Of a DNA stretch of 60,475 nt, positions 45,093-57,924 are shown in pieces. How positions within the stretch are numbered: position 1 is the first letter of the stretch; each line of letters begins with the position of its first letter. The notes beneath the pieces are model-generated. The model ran no database searches, was not told where the DNA came from, and worked only from the letters and a program-made list of their open reading frames with translations. Location of the stretch: the NCBI GenBank assembly GCA_001642005.1, contig LWCA01000072.1, forward strand, positions 1-60,475, read 5' to 3'. The translations under genes and the position numbers were made by a program. This DNA comes from Intoshia linei (Eukaryota > Orthonectida > Rhopaluridae).

Positions 45093-48000
45093 TTAAGTAA
45101 ATATTGTAACAACTTCCATTCCCGACCCATGCACGAGTACCAATCTTTTTACATTTACAGTTAAAACTTCCACAAAGTTCATGTCTAATTAAAAGCAATA
45201 GTGATAAAAAATTTAAAAAATTACAATTTTTATTTGAATGAGGTGTTTTTGGAACTGTTGGTAAATTGATGATTACAAGTTGAGCGTCACCAGATTTTTT
45301 AACAATTTTTTCATTTAACCCTGAAGCAGAATGCATTTTTTTGAGATTACTCATATTTCTATTAATATGATTAGCAATTTATTGTAATAAATTATTTATT
45401 AATTTAAATGTTAAAAAAGAAAAGATTAAAAATTACACATTTTCAACTTTTTTCAAATCCTGACGATTTGAAAAGGTATACTGATTGAGATTATTTCCGC
45501 TACCATGTTGAGTCAGTAAATTACACTTTATTGAACTCATTTCAATAGATTCTGTGTGTCTGTTTTTGTTTTTATTTTTTAAAGGTTTCACTTTAAATCT
45601 GCTTTTAGAGGTTTTTAATATACTATGTTTTTTAGTATTGGGCGGAATGAAATGACTAGAATCTGTTTTATTTATACTAAATTTTTTATCCTGAAATGTG
45701 ACGCGACTTGTATCTTTTGATGTTGAGTTTTGAAATGTTTCCTTGTCTGGATTTTCGCGTGTAACGTTATCTATTGATACATTAACCAATTTATTTTCAA
45801 GGCTAATAATGCTGTCTTTTTTTGTTTTTAATTTTCCTTTTCGTGAACGATCAACTAATTCTTGAACCTATATTACGTGAATAAACCTTTTAAAATATAA
45901 AATACATCAATAGAGTGTTTCCTCTTTTTAAAATTTTGCAAGAGTTCACTTCTTTTTTCCATTTTCAAAGTTTGCTCTACCGTATAAGCTGAAATGCTTA
46001 TAGCGTCCTATTATTTAAAAATATTAAAAAATATAAATATAAATAATTTAACTATGAAAAATAACCATTTCCACAATTTCCACTTGGGCTGTTATTCGAA
46101 GTTCATATAAAAACGTTTGAATGTCTTTTTTCATTTTTATGCTATTGTCTCCAATTTCTAAATTTTTAAATTATTTCAATAACGATAAAGCTTTACTGGC
46201 AACGGTAAATATTCGCAATCTACATCCTTTCCAAACTTTGTGTTTTTTCAGTAAAAATGGGATTAATAATAGTAAACCTCCATCGTCTAATTTAACATGT
46301 TAAATTCTTAATAATTCCATTTTACCTACTATCCACCATACATCAACTGTACCATTTAACTTTTCAGTACTTTTTGGAAATTTTTCAACAAATCGGGGTA
46401 TCAATACAGCACATTGGTTTTGATACGCTCCAGAAATTATGTCTATAATTTAAAATACTTTTTGTTTAATTTTATATTTACTGAGGAATAAGTTGCATTT
46501 CTCCATGTTATTTTCCCAATTATTTGGCCAATTCAAAACTACCGTGTTTGGTCTCAATCTACCAATACCTACAATAAATTGTAACAAGAATCTTTGTTAT
46601 TATTACCGATTGATTGAATTCTATAATTTTTCATTGAATTTAATTAATCCAAAATAATTTTAAAATTATTGTTATTATATCATTTTATAACAAAAAATAT
46701 AATACAATTTTGTATGTAAATTTTAAGGCATTTTGGAAATTATTTTATTCTATAAATAATTTGCATCAAATGGAATGTTTGTGTGTTACCGTTTATTTAA
46801 AAACTAAGTGTCCTACACTATAAAAAACACAAATCCCAAGACAGTTTTTTGCAGAGTATGTTTTATCATCAATTTTAATCTTTACATTTAATTTAATTTG
46901 TCAAAAAAGCAATTTACTATTTATATCTTTTTTTTTGAAAATTATTTCATTAAAATGATAAATATGACATAACTAATGATCCTAAAATATAAAATAAAAA
47001 TTATTCTGGTACAGTTATTTCAGCTGATGCAGATAAAACATTTCAACCTTAGAAATCTACTTAAATCACGCTCAAAAATGACTTTTAATATAGAGCCTAA
47101 GTCAGTGGTTCCCAAAGTGGTCACAGGAAATTATAGGTGGTCCACAAGAAAAATTTTAAATAAAATAAAGATAACCTTTTTTTAACAATAATATTAAATT
47201 ACAATATTATTAAGTATCGATCATATCTTATTATTATTAGTTAACGTAAACATCATTTCATCAAAATGAAGTTAAAATTTACTGAATAACGTGAATAATT
47301 TTCAAGTGCGTTAAATTTAATCTATTTAACGATTTAACTTAGTTCGATTGTAGTTCCCGGAACCTAACTACTCCAAAAATGAAAAATAGCCCATTAAAAA
47401 ATTTCGTAGACCAATTATAATGTCATATAACTCTATCCACCTTTATAAGACTCTTGAGTTGACATTTTAAATTTAACACACAAATTAGTTGATATTCAAT
47501 AATTTTTGTAATGCTCAATTTAGTATCTTAAAGCCTCCATTTTATAACAAATTTAGTCGAGATTTCTCGGTGAAAGAATCTTGTATAAGGTAGATTCGGC
47601 ACTGGTAGTTCGCCATAAGTATGTTTGAAACTAATAATTTTTTTAATTACGCCATTGAAGCTACCATGTCAAAATTAATGTAAAATTTTCAATTTAAGGA
47701 GGAATATATAATAAAAAAATCAAAATATTACCTTAATGACGTGTTCAGGATTAAGGGGATTTTTTTAAAAATTATATGGTCCACACACATTTTTTTTTGT
47801 GACAAGTGGTCAATGGTGGAAAACGTTTGGGCACCACTGGCCTAAGTTCTTATTAACGCAATTTTTGTTAGCGGAAATTCCTTTAAGCTGAAAAATTTTG
47901 AATTATTTATTTTTTCTTAGCCAATTGGTATGAACCAAAAATTCCGTTAATAATAATTTTATCTCTAAAGCTCTAGAACAGGGGTGTCAGACTCAATTTG

Positions 48001-51000
48001 CTTGGCGGGCTAAATGTGAAAAAAATTATTACGTGAGCCTCATATCTTTACTCAAAAAATTATGTTAAAACTAACAGATTTTATTAATTTATAATAATTT
48101 TAATTCATAAAATAAAATATAAAACAATAAAAATGGAATAAGTGTAAAATAATGTTAAAATTGTAATAATGAATAAATATATCATGAAAAATATATGAAA
48201 AAACTGTAAAATAAAAAATATGTGTAAAAAATTGCTTGATGTTATTCACTTTATTAACAGCAACATTTTCTTAGCAGATTACACAAACAGGTTTGTTGTA
48301 GTGTTCCATAAAATAATATTCTAATTGCCATTATTTTTATAAAATTCTGCATTCAGAGTCCACTTTTCTCTTTTTTATTGTCTTTCTCATTTAAGGACGA
48401 TATAATGTTAATATGTAAATTTTTAATCTCTTAATGAATTGTAATTATAATGTACAATTTAGAATTTTTAATTAAAAAATAATTTTTATAATAAAAATTA
48501 TTTCGGGCCGTATGTTGCCCATCCCTGGTCTAGGGCCTAGAGTACATGTATACAATTTTTCATATTGCGACATACAGATAAATAAAATTACATTATTCTT
48601 ATAGTAAAAGCCACCGATTTTGATATTACAACATCCACAAATGCCTTAAGTTTTTCTCTTTTGACGATTTTTTTAATTTCCTAAAAAATAAAAATATCTT
48701 AATTAATCGAATCATCTTACTTGTTTTTTTGTTTCGCGTAATTTTCCAGAATCTTGTAGATTTTCTCTAAGTACTGTAGCTACCATCATCAACCCTTTGC
48801 CTAAAAATGATTTGGAATGATTCATTACAAATGAAAAAAATTACCAGCTTTAAGCTGCCTTGCAAAAGCAAATATTTTAGTATTTTCTTCAGTATCTGGA
48901 TCACTATCAGCCTTAACAAGAAGTAGCACTTGAGGTCTAATTTTAGAATCATTATGTATCTTATACATGTATGTATATATATTATTAAACTATCAAATTA
49001 CCTCCAATTTTTAACATGTATGGGAGCATCTTCTAATTGTCGAAGCGAAAAATGAGCGGCTGAGATTGTTAAACCTTTTAAGCCGTCACCCCATTCTTTC
49101 TCAGCAGATGATTTCATTCTAAATGTATATAATAAATACAAATCGAGCAATTAACTATTAAAATAATATTACTGGTAATATTCCACATATTTGTAAATAA
49201 ATGCTGCAAATAATAGGCCAGGTATTAAATAATACCAATCAACAGAGATTATCAATATACACATGCACATTAAAGTTCCCAATAAACTCAATGTCCTAAC
49301 GTTTTAAATATTACATAAATTTAATATAAAATTTACCAATGATAGTAAAAGAACCGGGGTCTCCAATTTGGTGATTTTAACATAGTTTGGAGCGTACAAG
49401 CAATATTTACAAAAGAATAGCACATGAGAAAAAACCTATTCATCATATAATATAAATACGAATACGAATAAAATTATATAAATAAGGATAATGTATATTG
49501 ATCAACTATTCATTAGTCGGTATCCTCATCCTAATCCCAAACTCGGAAAATTTAACACACATTCTTACATTAAATAACAAAAACAAACAATGTTTTAATA
49601 TTGTTGAAAATTTTTAAATGAGAGTATTGAATAAAAAAAAACCGCTTTATAAATGAAAAAATACATGGTAACTATTGGAGCAATATATTCAAGTTTAGCA
49701 AATATGATGCCACATAGTGCTATCAAAAATGTAAATATGAGTGACGTAATGGGACCGCCAGATTTTGTTCTTTTTCCAAAATATTTAAGAAACGGAATAA
49801 CATTATCATCTGATATTGCTAACAATAAACGCGGTGCTCCTAGAAATAATTATAAAACGGTTAAATCAAAATTTATAATATTACCTGTTAAACACTGTAA
49901 GCCGGCGCCAATGGTTGACAGAAACGATCCTATTAAAACTACCCATTCGTTGGGCCAACATAATTTGGCTACTAACAATCCACCTTGAACACTTTCACCA
50001 AATCTATACAATTAATTTGAATAAACAAGGCTATTAATACTTGTCTTTCATTAACGGACCTTCAATAACTGCTCCAAATAAAATAACACTGGATAAATCT
50101 AATATCAATTAAGTGAATAATTTTGGAAATTTTACAAACGAATGACGTTGTTAAAACTGCAGCAATTGTTCCACGTGGAATTGAGTTTTGAGGGTTTGCC
50201 AAATCTCCGGATCGGTTGGAACCAGCCATAATACCTATAACCAAACATTAAATGTGTATTTAAGATATATTACCTGTACAGGAAGGAAAAAATAGAGCAA
50301 TAAAGACAATGAAGGACGAAGTTACATCAGCCCGTAGCTCATTGTTGGTCATGGTGTAATTTAAATAACGATCATAAGTATAAACATGATCAATTTTTCT
50401 ATATGTAGCGTACAAATTATCTAGAAATTATAAAGATATATAAAGTTGTAATTAAAAAAAACTTTTTATTGTATTTAACTTAAAGCCAGGTATACTGTTT
50501 AATCGATAAACTGGCTGGTGTTGATTGTATACATTGCAATTTTCTAGAGTTTGGTTACAGTAATAATTTCGAATGTATTCATCTGTACATAATGATATGT
50601 TTAAATTATATATTTCTGGTTTTATGAGAGCACCATTTTGTAGAACGCAAATACTAAAAATAAATAATATACATTTGATATTGACCAATTTAAAGGCTTT
50701 ATATTTTTATATGAGTTAGGACCCTAATTATATGAGTATGTTAATACTTTAATTTTAAATATATTTTTTTAATTTTATCGGAGACCAGACCACGGTACTC
50801 AAACACTCTAATTCTCAAAATGTGGATTACCATATAAACAAAAAAAATTTCCGATGCGACCCTGGGACTGTGTGTGCAAAGTGTATCACGGTTGGATTAA
50901 GATATATGTATACTCTGGTTTTTCAATGAAGTTTGCTGTGATTATTCCAATATATACACTTATAATTGAAACAACAACACAAAATAAAGCAACTGGAGCA

Positions 51001-54000
51001 AACAAACTGACAAATCGAACTCCCATGAATACTATCACAGTGAGAATGATTAAAATTGCAGATCCATATATTCTATAATCATTATCAATGGTAATATTTT
51101 TTTCCGGGTCCCAAAGTATGGCAATACTTGGCGAAATGTATTTCTAAAAATAAAAAATTACTGTTAATAAATAACGTTATAAAAAATGGTTAAACGCGAC
51201 TCTACACCAGTATGCGGCTCTTTTAATAATTTTTTGGAGCTTTTCAGAAATAAAAAAATTAAGCGTGTCAGTTTTTAAAACGTGGATAGTAGTTGTCATA
51301 TATTGGATTTAAAATTCTTTTATCTTAGATTCTAAACGCTATGTAAATTTTTTTAAAAAAGGAATAATCTGTGATTTTCACCGTAAAAATAAAAGTTTTA
51401 GAGTTGTTATTTATGATAATATTGATGATTTTAAAAATATACCAGAATTATCCTTACTTATATAATACGCTATACAATATTAGTTTGTGTGTGTAGTTGT
51501 TACTGTTTATTTCAATAAATACCAGTCTTAGAATTCTATAAAGTCCATATTTCCATCACAGTTTTTCCGGGGTGTTAGCAAAATAAATTTCAATCTCCCA
51601 AACTCATATCTTACAGGTAAAAAAGCCCAATTGTCAATTTTTTTGAAAATCAAACGAGTTGGAGAATTTAAAAAATATATACTCTGATACGGATTTTAAA
51701 ATGGCTTGTATTTATAGCGTCAGTATTTTAATCGGTAAAGTGTCAGTATTTTAAATAGTTTGTCAGTAACAATATTAAATTGTCAGTTTATATAATATCT
51801 TGTCAGTATTTTAGGTTTATTTTTTGTCAGTATTTTTTTACTGAAAATTTAATTTTTTTTAATGACAAAATATTATTTTATAAAATGTGTTTATTTCTAT
51901 ATACAAATTTCATAATTCCATGTACTTTAATTAAAGCAATTACAAACTGATAAATATGTAATTAAATAATGACAAAATATATTTTATTACTGACATTTTA
52001 ATATTTATACTGACAATTTTTGTTAAAAAAAAATATTGACAGTTTCGGTAATTAAATAACTGACAAATAAAATAGTTCTCTTTTAAAATCATCAATTTAA
52101 ATTTAAAAAAATATATCTTCAGGGCCAAAAACCTATTGTACCCTTTTTTTAATGAAAAAAGCCCTAGAATTTAAAAAACATCACAGTTGTATCATGTTAA
52201 CACACATAAAAAATTTCAATTCGAATAAGTGACGACTTCACGGTCAAAAAAGCATTTTAGTATTCATATATTTTTTTCTGTAAATATTTTATTAAAACAA
52301 AAAATATGAAATAATTAACGATCCGAAAATTTAAAAAAATATTATTCTGATAAAGCTTATTCCAGTTAATATAAATACAAAATTTCAATCCCATAAATCT
52401 ACGTATTCCCGGTGAAAAATAATTTTTAATATATTTTCAACCATTATTTTTTAAATATTTCGATTAACAAATAAATAAATTTCAAAAAAAATGTTCAATA
52501 AATATGGGTGAAAATCTATATAATTAATTCCTTCCGAATTTTTTTCATTGCTACGCAATTTTTAAATCTCAAATTCTCGTTTTCAAAACATTGTTTAAAG
52601 TTTAATTTAAAACTACCACAACTAATTACTAAAAGTAATACAAGTTTGTTATTATCATTTATATATGTATTACAATCCTTTGCAATATTGTTAAAATTCA
52701 CCAGAAATATGTTTATAAAGTGCTGATTCCGTTAATTATTGATACAGAATTGGTATTTTTAAGTATTCATTAAATTGGTACAAATTAAGGTGTTAAAATT
52801 TTTCTAAAATCCAGATCTAAAAAAAATCCAGGGTCGTAAGGCATGAGAAATGAGTTAAAACTAAACCTTACGATTTTAGTTTTTTATATTATTGCAAAAA
52901 CATCGGACTACTCAGCGATTTAAAATTACCCGTTTTAATTTGAAATTAACATTATTATTATTAATGTAAATAATTATTTATTTTAATAATTTATTATAAT
53001 TTTTAAGATGATTAACACTTTCACTTAATAATTCATCATCAATATACTTGACTGACGCTATTTCACGAAGGTATTGGATTCTGAGTATTCCACGTTCGGT
53101 CACTTCGTTTGTTAGAGCAACATTCAATGGAGGTATTGAAGGATAATTATGTTTTTTGTTTTAAAAAAATGTTAACACCTTAACCAGCATGTAATCTACC
53201 AAAAAGATGCAATTGTTGTCTATGTTTCTTAAAAAAACAATTCATGTTGAAAATCTAACTTAAAAATTCTACTATTCACTATTATCAATCCTTTAATGGA
53301 GGGGTTCCCAAACTTGTTTCAGGTGGAATCATCATATTACATTACTTTTTACTTTAAAGTGAATTATTCCATCTTAATTTTTTTGTTAACATTTGCGTAG
53401 ACTTAAAAACAATTGTTAGATTTTGATCGTGAATTTATTTTTTTGGTAGAATAAAAATGTGCTCTCGGTAAAGCTAGGTGTTGTTTCTACGTAGTACATA
53501 ACAGTCAACCTGGTAACTTATATTACTGTTAAATGCATTTAATTATATTTAATATTTCATTATTATTCCATATATACATAATATGTATTACATATAGTTG
53601 CAAACCACATCTTATTAATTTATAATTTATTTATTTATTTACAATTTGCCTTTAGTCATAATTAAATACATTAGATTATAAAGTAAGTTTTATACAAATG
53701 TATACGATTATCAAATTAATATTGATTATAATCAAATTAAAGTTTCACAGAAATATGTATTAAATATGTAAAAAATGATTTGTAAATAAAATGGCTAATA
53801 TTATAATTTAGATTCTAAATTTTAGACTCTAATATATTTAAATTTACCATATTGAACTTTTGTTTGTTTATTATGGCTAGATTATAATGTATAATTATGC
53901 GATTCCCAATTATGGAGTGTGCAAAACGTTATAACAAAATTTTTAACCCATATTTCTTTTTTTAAATATTAATATATTTATATTATATTTTTTTTCATGA

Positions 54001-56583
54001 TTTACTTATTCCACATTACAATTGAAGCATTAAGTATGCACTTATTCCATTATTGTTTATTATTTCATTTTATTAATTAATTAAAACTGTTGGTTTAATC
54101 ATAATTTTAGTAAAGATATTTTTATGTGTGGCCCGCGTAATAATTTTTTTGGTCACATTTAGTCCACCAAGCAAATTGAGTCTGACACCCCTGCTCATGA
54201 TTCATGACAATTACATACCAAATTTTAATTAATATCGGATTATTAATATCCAACTTATATTTTTGATCGAATCCAATTAGATATTTTAATAATACATTAC
54301 TGCCATATATCAATATCACATGTATAATAATTACCAATAAAATTTCTACTGAACCAACAATATACATTGAAGTGGCAAATGATGTACCAAGGTAAAATAA
54401 AATTCCTACAGCTGAACCAATAGCTGGACCAAGGGCTCTTGAAATCATAAAGTACGATCCGCCGCCAGCTACCATTCCGTTTGTAGCAATAGCGCTCATT
54501 GAAATGGCAGTAGTCAGAGTCTATAAATATATTATTAAATTTATTATTATAATATTAATGATTAATGAAACGAAATTATTTAATTTATTCAAATTAATAG
54601 TTTTGATATTGAATTATATTATTTAGAACAATATTAATTTGTAAAAAAATCTATAATATTCAACTAATAAAATATAAGAATACATACTACATGTATATAT
54701 TTTGGTATATTTATTTTTAATATCCCATTTTTATGATATTAAATAAATTGAATGTAATATTTGATTGCTAAAAATGTTTGTAACCATTTATTTAGCAAAC
54801 GTGAAAATTCCGGAAATTTCCAAAATTTCTGAATTTATATTAGTACAAGTAATAAATGCAAAAATAATGTACATTTTATATTGAACTATATATTATTAAT
54901 ACCGTATATTATACGGCATATATTATATGCCATATAACATTACATATTAAACATATTCTCATTTTTAATTTATATTTTATAAATTCCCGCTATCAATAAA
55001 TGCCGCAGGTTAATTTTTAAATCAATTCAATTAATTGATTTTTAATAAAAAAAAAAGTTATTAAGAATAGCTATAAATTAGCCTAAACTTAGGCCCTAAA
55101 GGGATATCACAAAGTATCATAACTAGCATTTTGTTTACTTTTTTATTAAAATGGCGTTAAACATTTATAGAAATTTTCATTTTTAGATTCAGTAGGTTAT
55201 CAAACGCTTGACAAAGTAGCAAACATGAAAATATTATTATAATTGAAATTATAAATGAAATGATTATTATAATTTAATTTTTACAGGTTGACCAGTGACC
55301 AATGTATTAATTTCAATATTTCATTAAAAATTTAAACAACATGGTTTATCAAAGATATTTAAAACAAAAAAAACAGCATAAAAATATACAATTGTACTTT
55401 GAAAATATTATTAATAAAAATACAATTCAAAAATATATAATGATTAAAATTAAATATACAACGCCACTAAGAACGTTAAAATGGCCTAATTTTTGGTATT
55501 AACAATTTCCAAACTTTAAATTTGGAACCGTTGTCTAGATATACACATTAATCCACGATTCTATATATATATATATTATAGCATTATAGCATATTATAAA
55601 TTATAAAATAAAATACAACCTTCAAAGTTTAAAGTTCAAACTCGTTTGTATAATAGGACAAGTATTTTAGTCGAGTGTCATAATTATCCAAGTTTGAATT
55701 AAAATTGTAAAACTTTAATTTATTTTGTACTAGCTTCTTAAAAATTTACTTTTTTAAGGTTGGCATTTATTATAATGCTTATGATTTTAAAAACTATCCT
55801 AGAATTTATGTTTTATAAAATTTTAAAACATGTTTCCTTTTTAAAACAAAGTGTACTTTATGGTTTTGAACACGAAGGTATGCGTTTCTGAGGCTGAGAT
55901 TTACGGCAATGTTAATGATTTTAAAATTCGTCTCAGAATGTATGTTTTATTGGATTTTTTGGATGATTCTTTTTTTAAGCAAAAAAGGGAATTGGGTTTT
56001 TGACCCTGAATAACTCAAATTCGGAAACTGAAAAATAGATATAAACAAGCTCTGAGAAAAAGTGTCTCAGCAATTGGGTTTTTTAAATTATGCGACTGTT
56101 ATTTTTTTAATAAACGGTAACACACATAAACATTCAAGTTTATATAAGTAAACGATTATTGAATATGTGATTTTTAAATGTAAAACCGTAAAGCAGCAAA
56201 GTATGACTACTCCAAAAGATTCGAAAATCCCTGCTACACCCACAATCCAGGTTAAACGGATAAATAGTATAACTCCAAATATATTCTGTAGACAAGGGAA
56301 ATATACACCGGCTATTGTTCCCAGTTTTTTCTAAAAAATGATAAAAAAGTAAATGATTGAAAATTACAATTTTTTTGACCGGTTTTAATGTGTTTTGAGG
56401 AATAGAACCTCCGGTATAATCTCTAATGGACGCCAGAGCGCGAGAAATTGATCGTCTGCCATTAAAAAGGCTTTCATTTTCGGAACGGATACTTTCATGT
56501 ACGCTCTCGGTATCACTCGATTCAACACAATTGTCTTGGTTAGATTCAATTTCCACATTGATCAATGATTCGGATTGTTGCAT
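45093..56583 (-). CDS. K-Cl cotransporter (KCC, SLC12A4-7 family), complete
   Basis: 25 exons with exact phase closure, 1107 residues: 56583-56368, 56330-56187, 54520-54335, 51143-50914, 50653-50463, 50420-50274, 50234-50136, 50098-50041, 50003-49885, 49839-49665, 49435-49337, 49295-49173, 49118-49002, 48936-48845, 48800-48721, 48680-48592, 46620-46607, 46568-46482, 46442-46326, 46286-46197, 46157-46066, 46007-45906, 45867-45437, 45358-45225, 45184-45093. KCC landmarks include [47 protein letters not shown], an extracellular loop with cysteines and N-glycosylation sites (NIS, NQT), [31 protein letters not shown] and NYMNFVEVL...VVTIFT at the C-terminus. It exports K+ and Cl- across the plasma membrane. 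The WNK/SPAK-region motif AYTVEQT is kept; the second site reads HSA rather than HTA. Long introns are filled with transposon relics, the others are 35-70 nt. Confidence 0.96.
46770..47092. repeat. Family R fragment in a KCC intron
   Basis: GTGTGTTACCGTTTATTTAAAA, GACAGTTTTTTGC, and CAACCTTAGAAATCTAC-type blocks. The hAT element at 47103 starts just beyond it. Confidence 0.5.
47103..47839. mobile_element. hAT-type MITE with perfect 8-bp target duplication
   Basis: Perfect flanking GCCTAAGT (47095-47102, 47840-47847). Ends CAGTGGTTCCCAAA and TTTGGGCACCACTG are inverted repeats. It is 737 bp and non-coding. Located in the KCC intron between the 48.6-kb exon and the microexon. Related to 18099-18777. 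Confidence 0.9.
47979..48527. mobile_element. hAT-like MITE (CAGGGGTGTCAGACTC family)
   Basis: Left end CAGGGGTGTCAGACTC, right end TGTTGCCCATCCCTG. The flanking 8-mers CTCTAGAA and GTCTAGGG match at 5 of 8 positions. No transposase frame. Shares long stretches with 30739-31052, and its left end (reversed) with 54122-54194. Located in a KCC intron only about 65 bp from an exon. Confidence 0.7.
51435..52740. repeat. Family R repeat, forward, interrupted by a MITE
   Basis: Starts TATCCTTACTTATATAATACG with GTGTGTGTAG and TACTGTTTATTTCAATAAA, and continues after the insertion at 51703-52080 through CGAATAAGTGACGACTTCAC and GAAAATCTATATAATTAATTC. Located in the 3.2-kb KCC intron. Confidence 0.75.
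51703..52080. mobile_element. Short MITE with clustered TGTCAGT motifs
   Basis: Inserted into a family R copy, which fixes its borders. TTTTAAAAT is present on both sides (51694-51702 and 52081-52089) although undisturbed copies have it once. The ends are imperfect inverted repeats (TATTTATAGCGTCAGTATTT against the reverse of ACTGACAAATAAAATAG). TGTCAGT-like motifs recur six times pointing right in the left half, and reversed (ACTGACA) in the right half. No coding capacity. An 8-9 bp duplication suggests hAT. Confidence 0.75.
52978..53137 (-). pseudogene. Isolated conserved-looking protein fragment
   Basis: About 52 open codons read [20 protein letters not shown] then [20 protein letters not shown] and a short Lys/Asn-rich end before a TAA. 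The helical, charged composition stands out from the surrounding AT-rich intron. It lies in a KCC intron between repeat copies, so it is probably a relic of a transposon or retrocopied gene. Family not recognised. Confidence 0.4.
53225..53520. repeat. Family R fragment
   Basis: Starts AAAAAAACAATTCATGTTG; contains CTTTAATGGAGGGGTTCCC and GGTGGAATCATCATATTAC. It then switches orientation near 53425 to TAGAATAAAAATGTGCTCTC and ACATAACAGTCAACCTGG, forming a partial fold-back of the right end. Confidence 0.6.
54122..54194. mobile_element. Solo end of the CAGGGGTGTCAGACTC hAT-like family
   Basis: GGCCCGCGTAATAA ... AAGCAAATTGAGTCTGACACCCCTG is the reverse complement of the left ends at 30.74 and 47.98 kb. 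Located in a KCC intron 140 bp from an exon. Truncated. Confidence 0.6.
55700..56150. repeat. Family R fragment (inverted end)
   Basis: Matches the 4.2-4.6-kb copy: TGGTTTTGAACACGAAGG, CTGAGGCTGAGATTTACG, CTCTGAGAAAAAGTGTC, ending GGTAACACACATAAAC ... TTATATAAGTAAACG. Located in the KCC intron just 3' of exon 2. Confidence 0.65.
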
Positions 56584-56642
56584 AGCTAATTTGAATTTTG
56601 AAATTTGAAACTTGAAATTTGAAACTTGAAACTTAAACTTGT
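56584..56642. repeat. Short tandem repeat just upstream of the KCC start
   Basis: Repeats of a TTGAAATTTGAAAC-like unit (four to five imperfect copies) begin 2-10 bp above the KCC start codon, so they would lie in its 5' UTR or proximal promoter. Confidence 0.7.
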
Positions 56643-57924
56643 TTGAATCAAGACAAATTCAAAAATAAGAGACTAGTGTTAAAAATTGATACAATGCGTC
56701 AAAATGCAAAAAGAAAATGCTGCGATTAATAATGCAATTACCTCCCAATTATAATCCATAAAATATCGATAAACAATTTAGGTTGTGTCTAAAAACTGGC
56801 CATTTGTAGGAATAAATGTAGAGATCAATATTGAATTGTGGGATGTCAGATTGTGGTTTTAATGAACCAAATATATTAAATTAAGCTGTAATAATTTACA
56901 CAACCCGATTGAAATCTGGGTCACCTGTCAACATGAAAAAAATTGAAATGTTAATTGACATGTCGATTTAAAACAATTGCATGAATAACGCGATGAATAA
57001 TTTTTAAAATTGGTACAATCTTTGCATATGAAATGAAATAATTACACCTTTTCCCGAAGGTCATAAAATGTTAAATAAATAAATATTAAAATTACGTGAC
57101 TCGTCATTCATGTTTTTTTCATTGTTAAATGTAGACTTGTGTTTTTCCACAGTTTGAATTTGGAAACGTACCATTATACCTTTAATTTGGTTAGTAAAAC
57201 TAAATGATACATTAAGTAATATCGATCCAGGTCACTTAAACTTACTTGAACTTGAATTTAAATTCTAAATTTGACAAATCTAGGACGTTTTACTATAACA
57301 CCACAATGTTGCAAATAAGTAAATATAGCATTGTTTACTTTATAACCTATATAGTGTTGGTATATGGTCGTTATCAATTTTTCCATTTGATTAAAAATAT
57401 ACTTAAAAAAATCAATATTGTTACGGATATTAGCAATATACAGTATTTTTTTAATTAAAAAAATTATATTTCTCTATAGTTATCATTAAACTTATAGCTG
57501 CGGAAAATTAACACAATAATTTTCAATTTATTCAAATTTTTTAAATATTGCTTTATTAGCAAATGTTTATCAATTTTTATTTTATTAATTTGTCTAATTG
57601 AATTAAATTCATTCATATTAGTCTTTTGACTTTGTATGATTTTCTTTTGTAAACGCAATTTTTTAAATTCCCGTGAAAATATACTATACATTGATTTATT
57701 TATTTACTGTTAATTCTAATATATTTTTAATAATTATTTGTAGTATTAAATCAATTTCATCATAGATGTAAGAATTAGTTGCCCTGATCAGTAACACATT
57801 TTAGTGTTGTCATTATTTATACTTTAATAGTAAATACATTTTTTTGATTATATACATTTGTAATTTATTTTCATTATCAAGATAAACATTATTATTATTA
57901 CTTATATATATATAATATATAATA
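56643..57924. other. Intergenic, upstream of KCC
   Basis: AT-rich. A 75-codon Lys/Ile-rich minus-strand frame at 57691-57464 has no recognised family and is not called. Promoter elements of the KCC gene probably lie here but cannot be pinpointed. Confidence 0.3.

Noticed and set aside
45079-45354. KCC C-terminus reading through to a non-homologous tail (…[15 protein letters not shown]…)
   Set aside because: An intron (45185-45224) splices to an exon encoding NYMNFVEVL…VVTIFT, the conserved KCC terminus.
53521-54121. Possible additional KCC exon in the 3.2-kb intron
   Set aside because: The neighbouring exons (54335 donor, 51143 acceptor) already join in phase 0 with family continuity (…EILL / KYISPS…).
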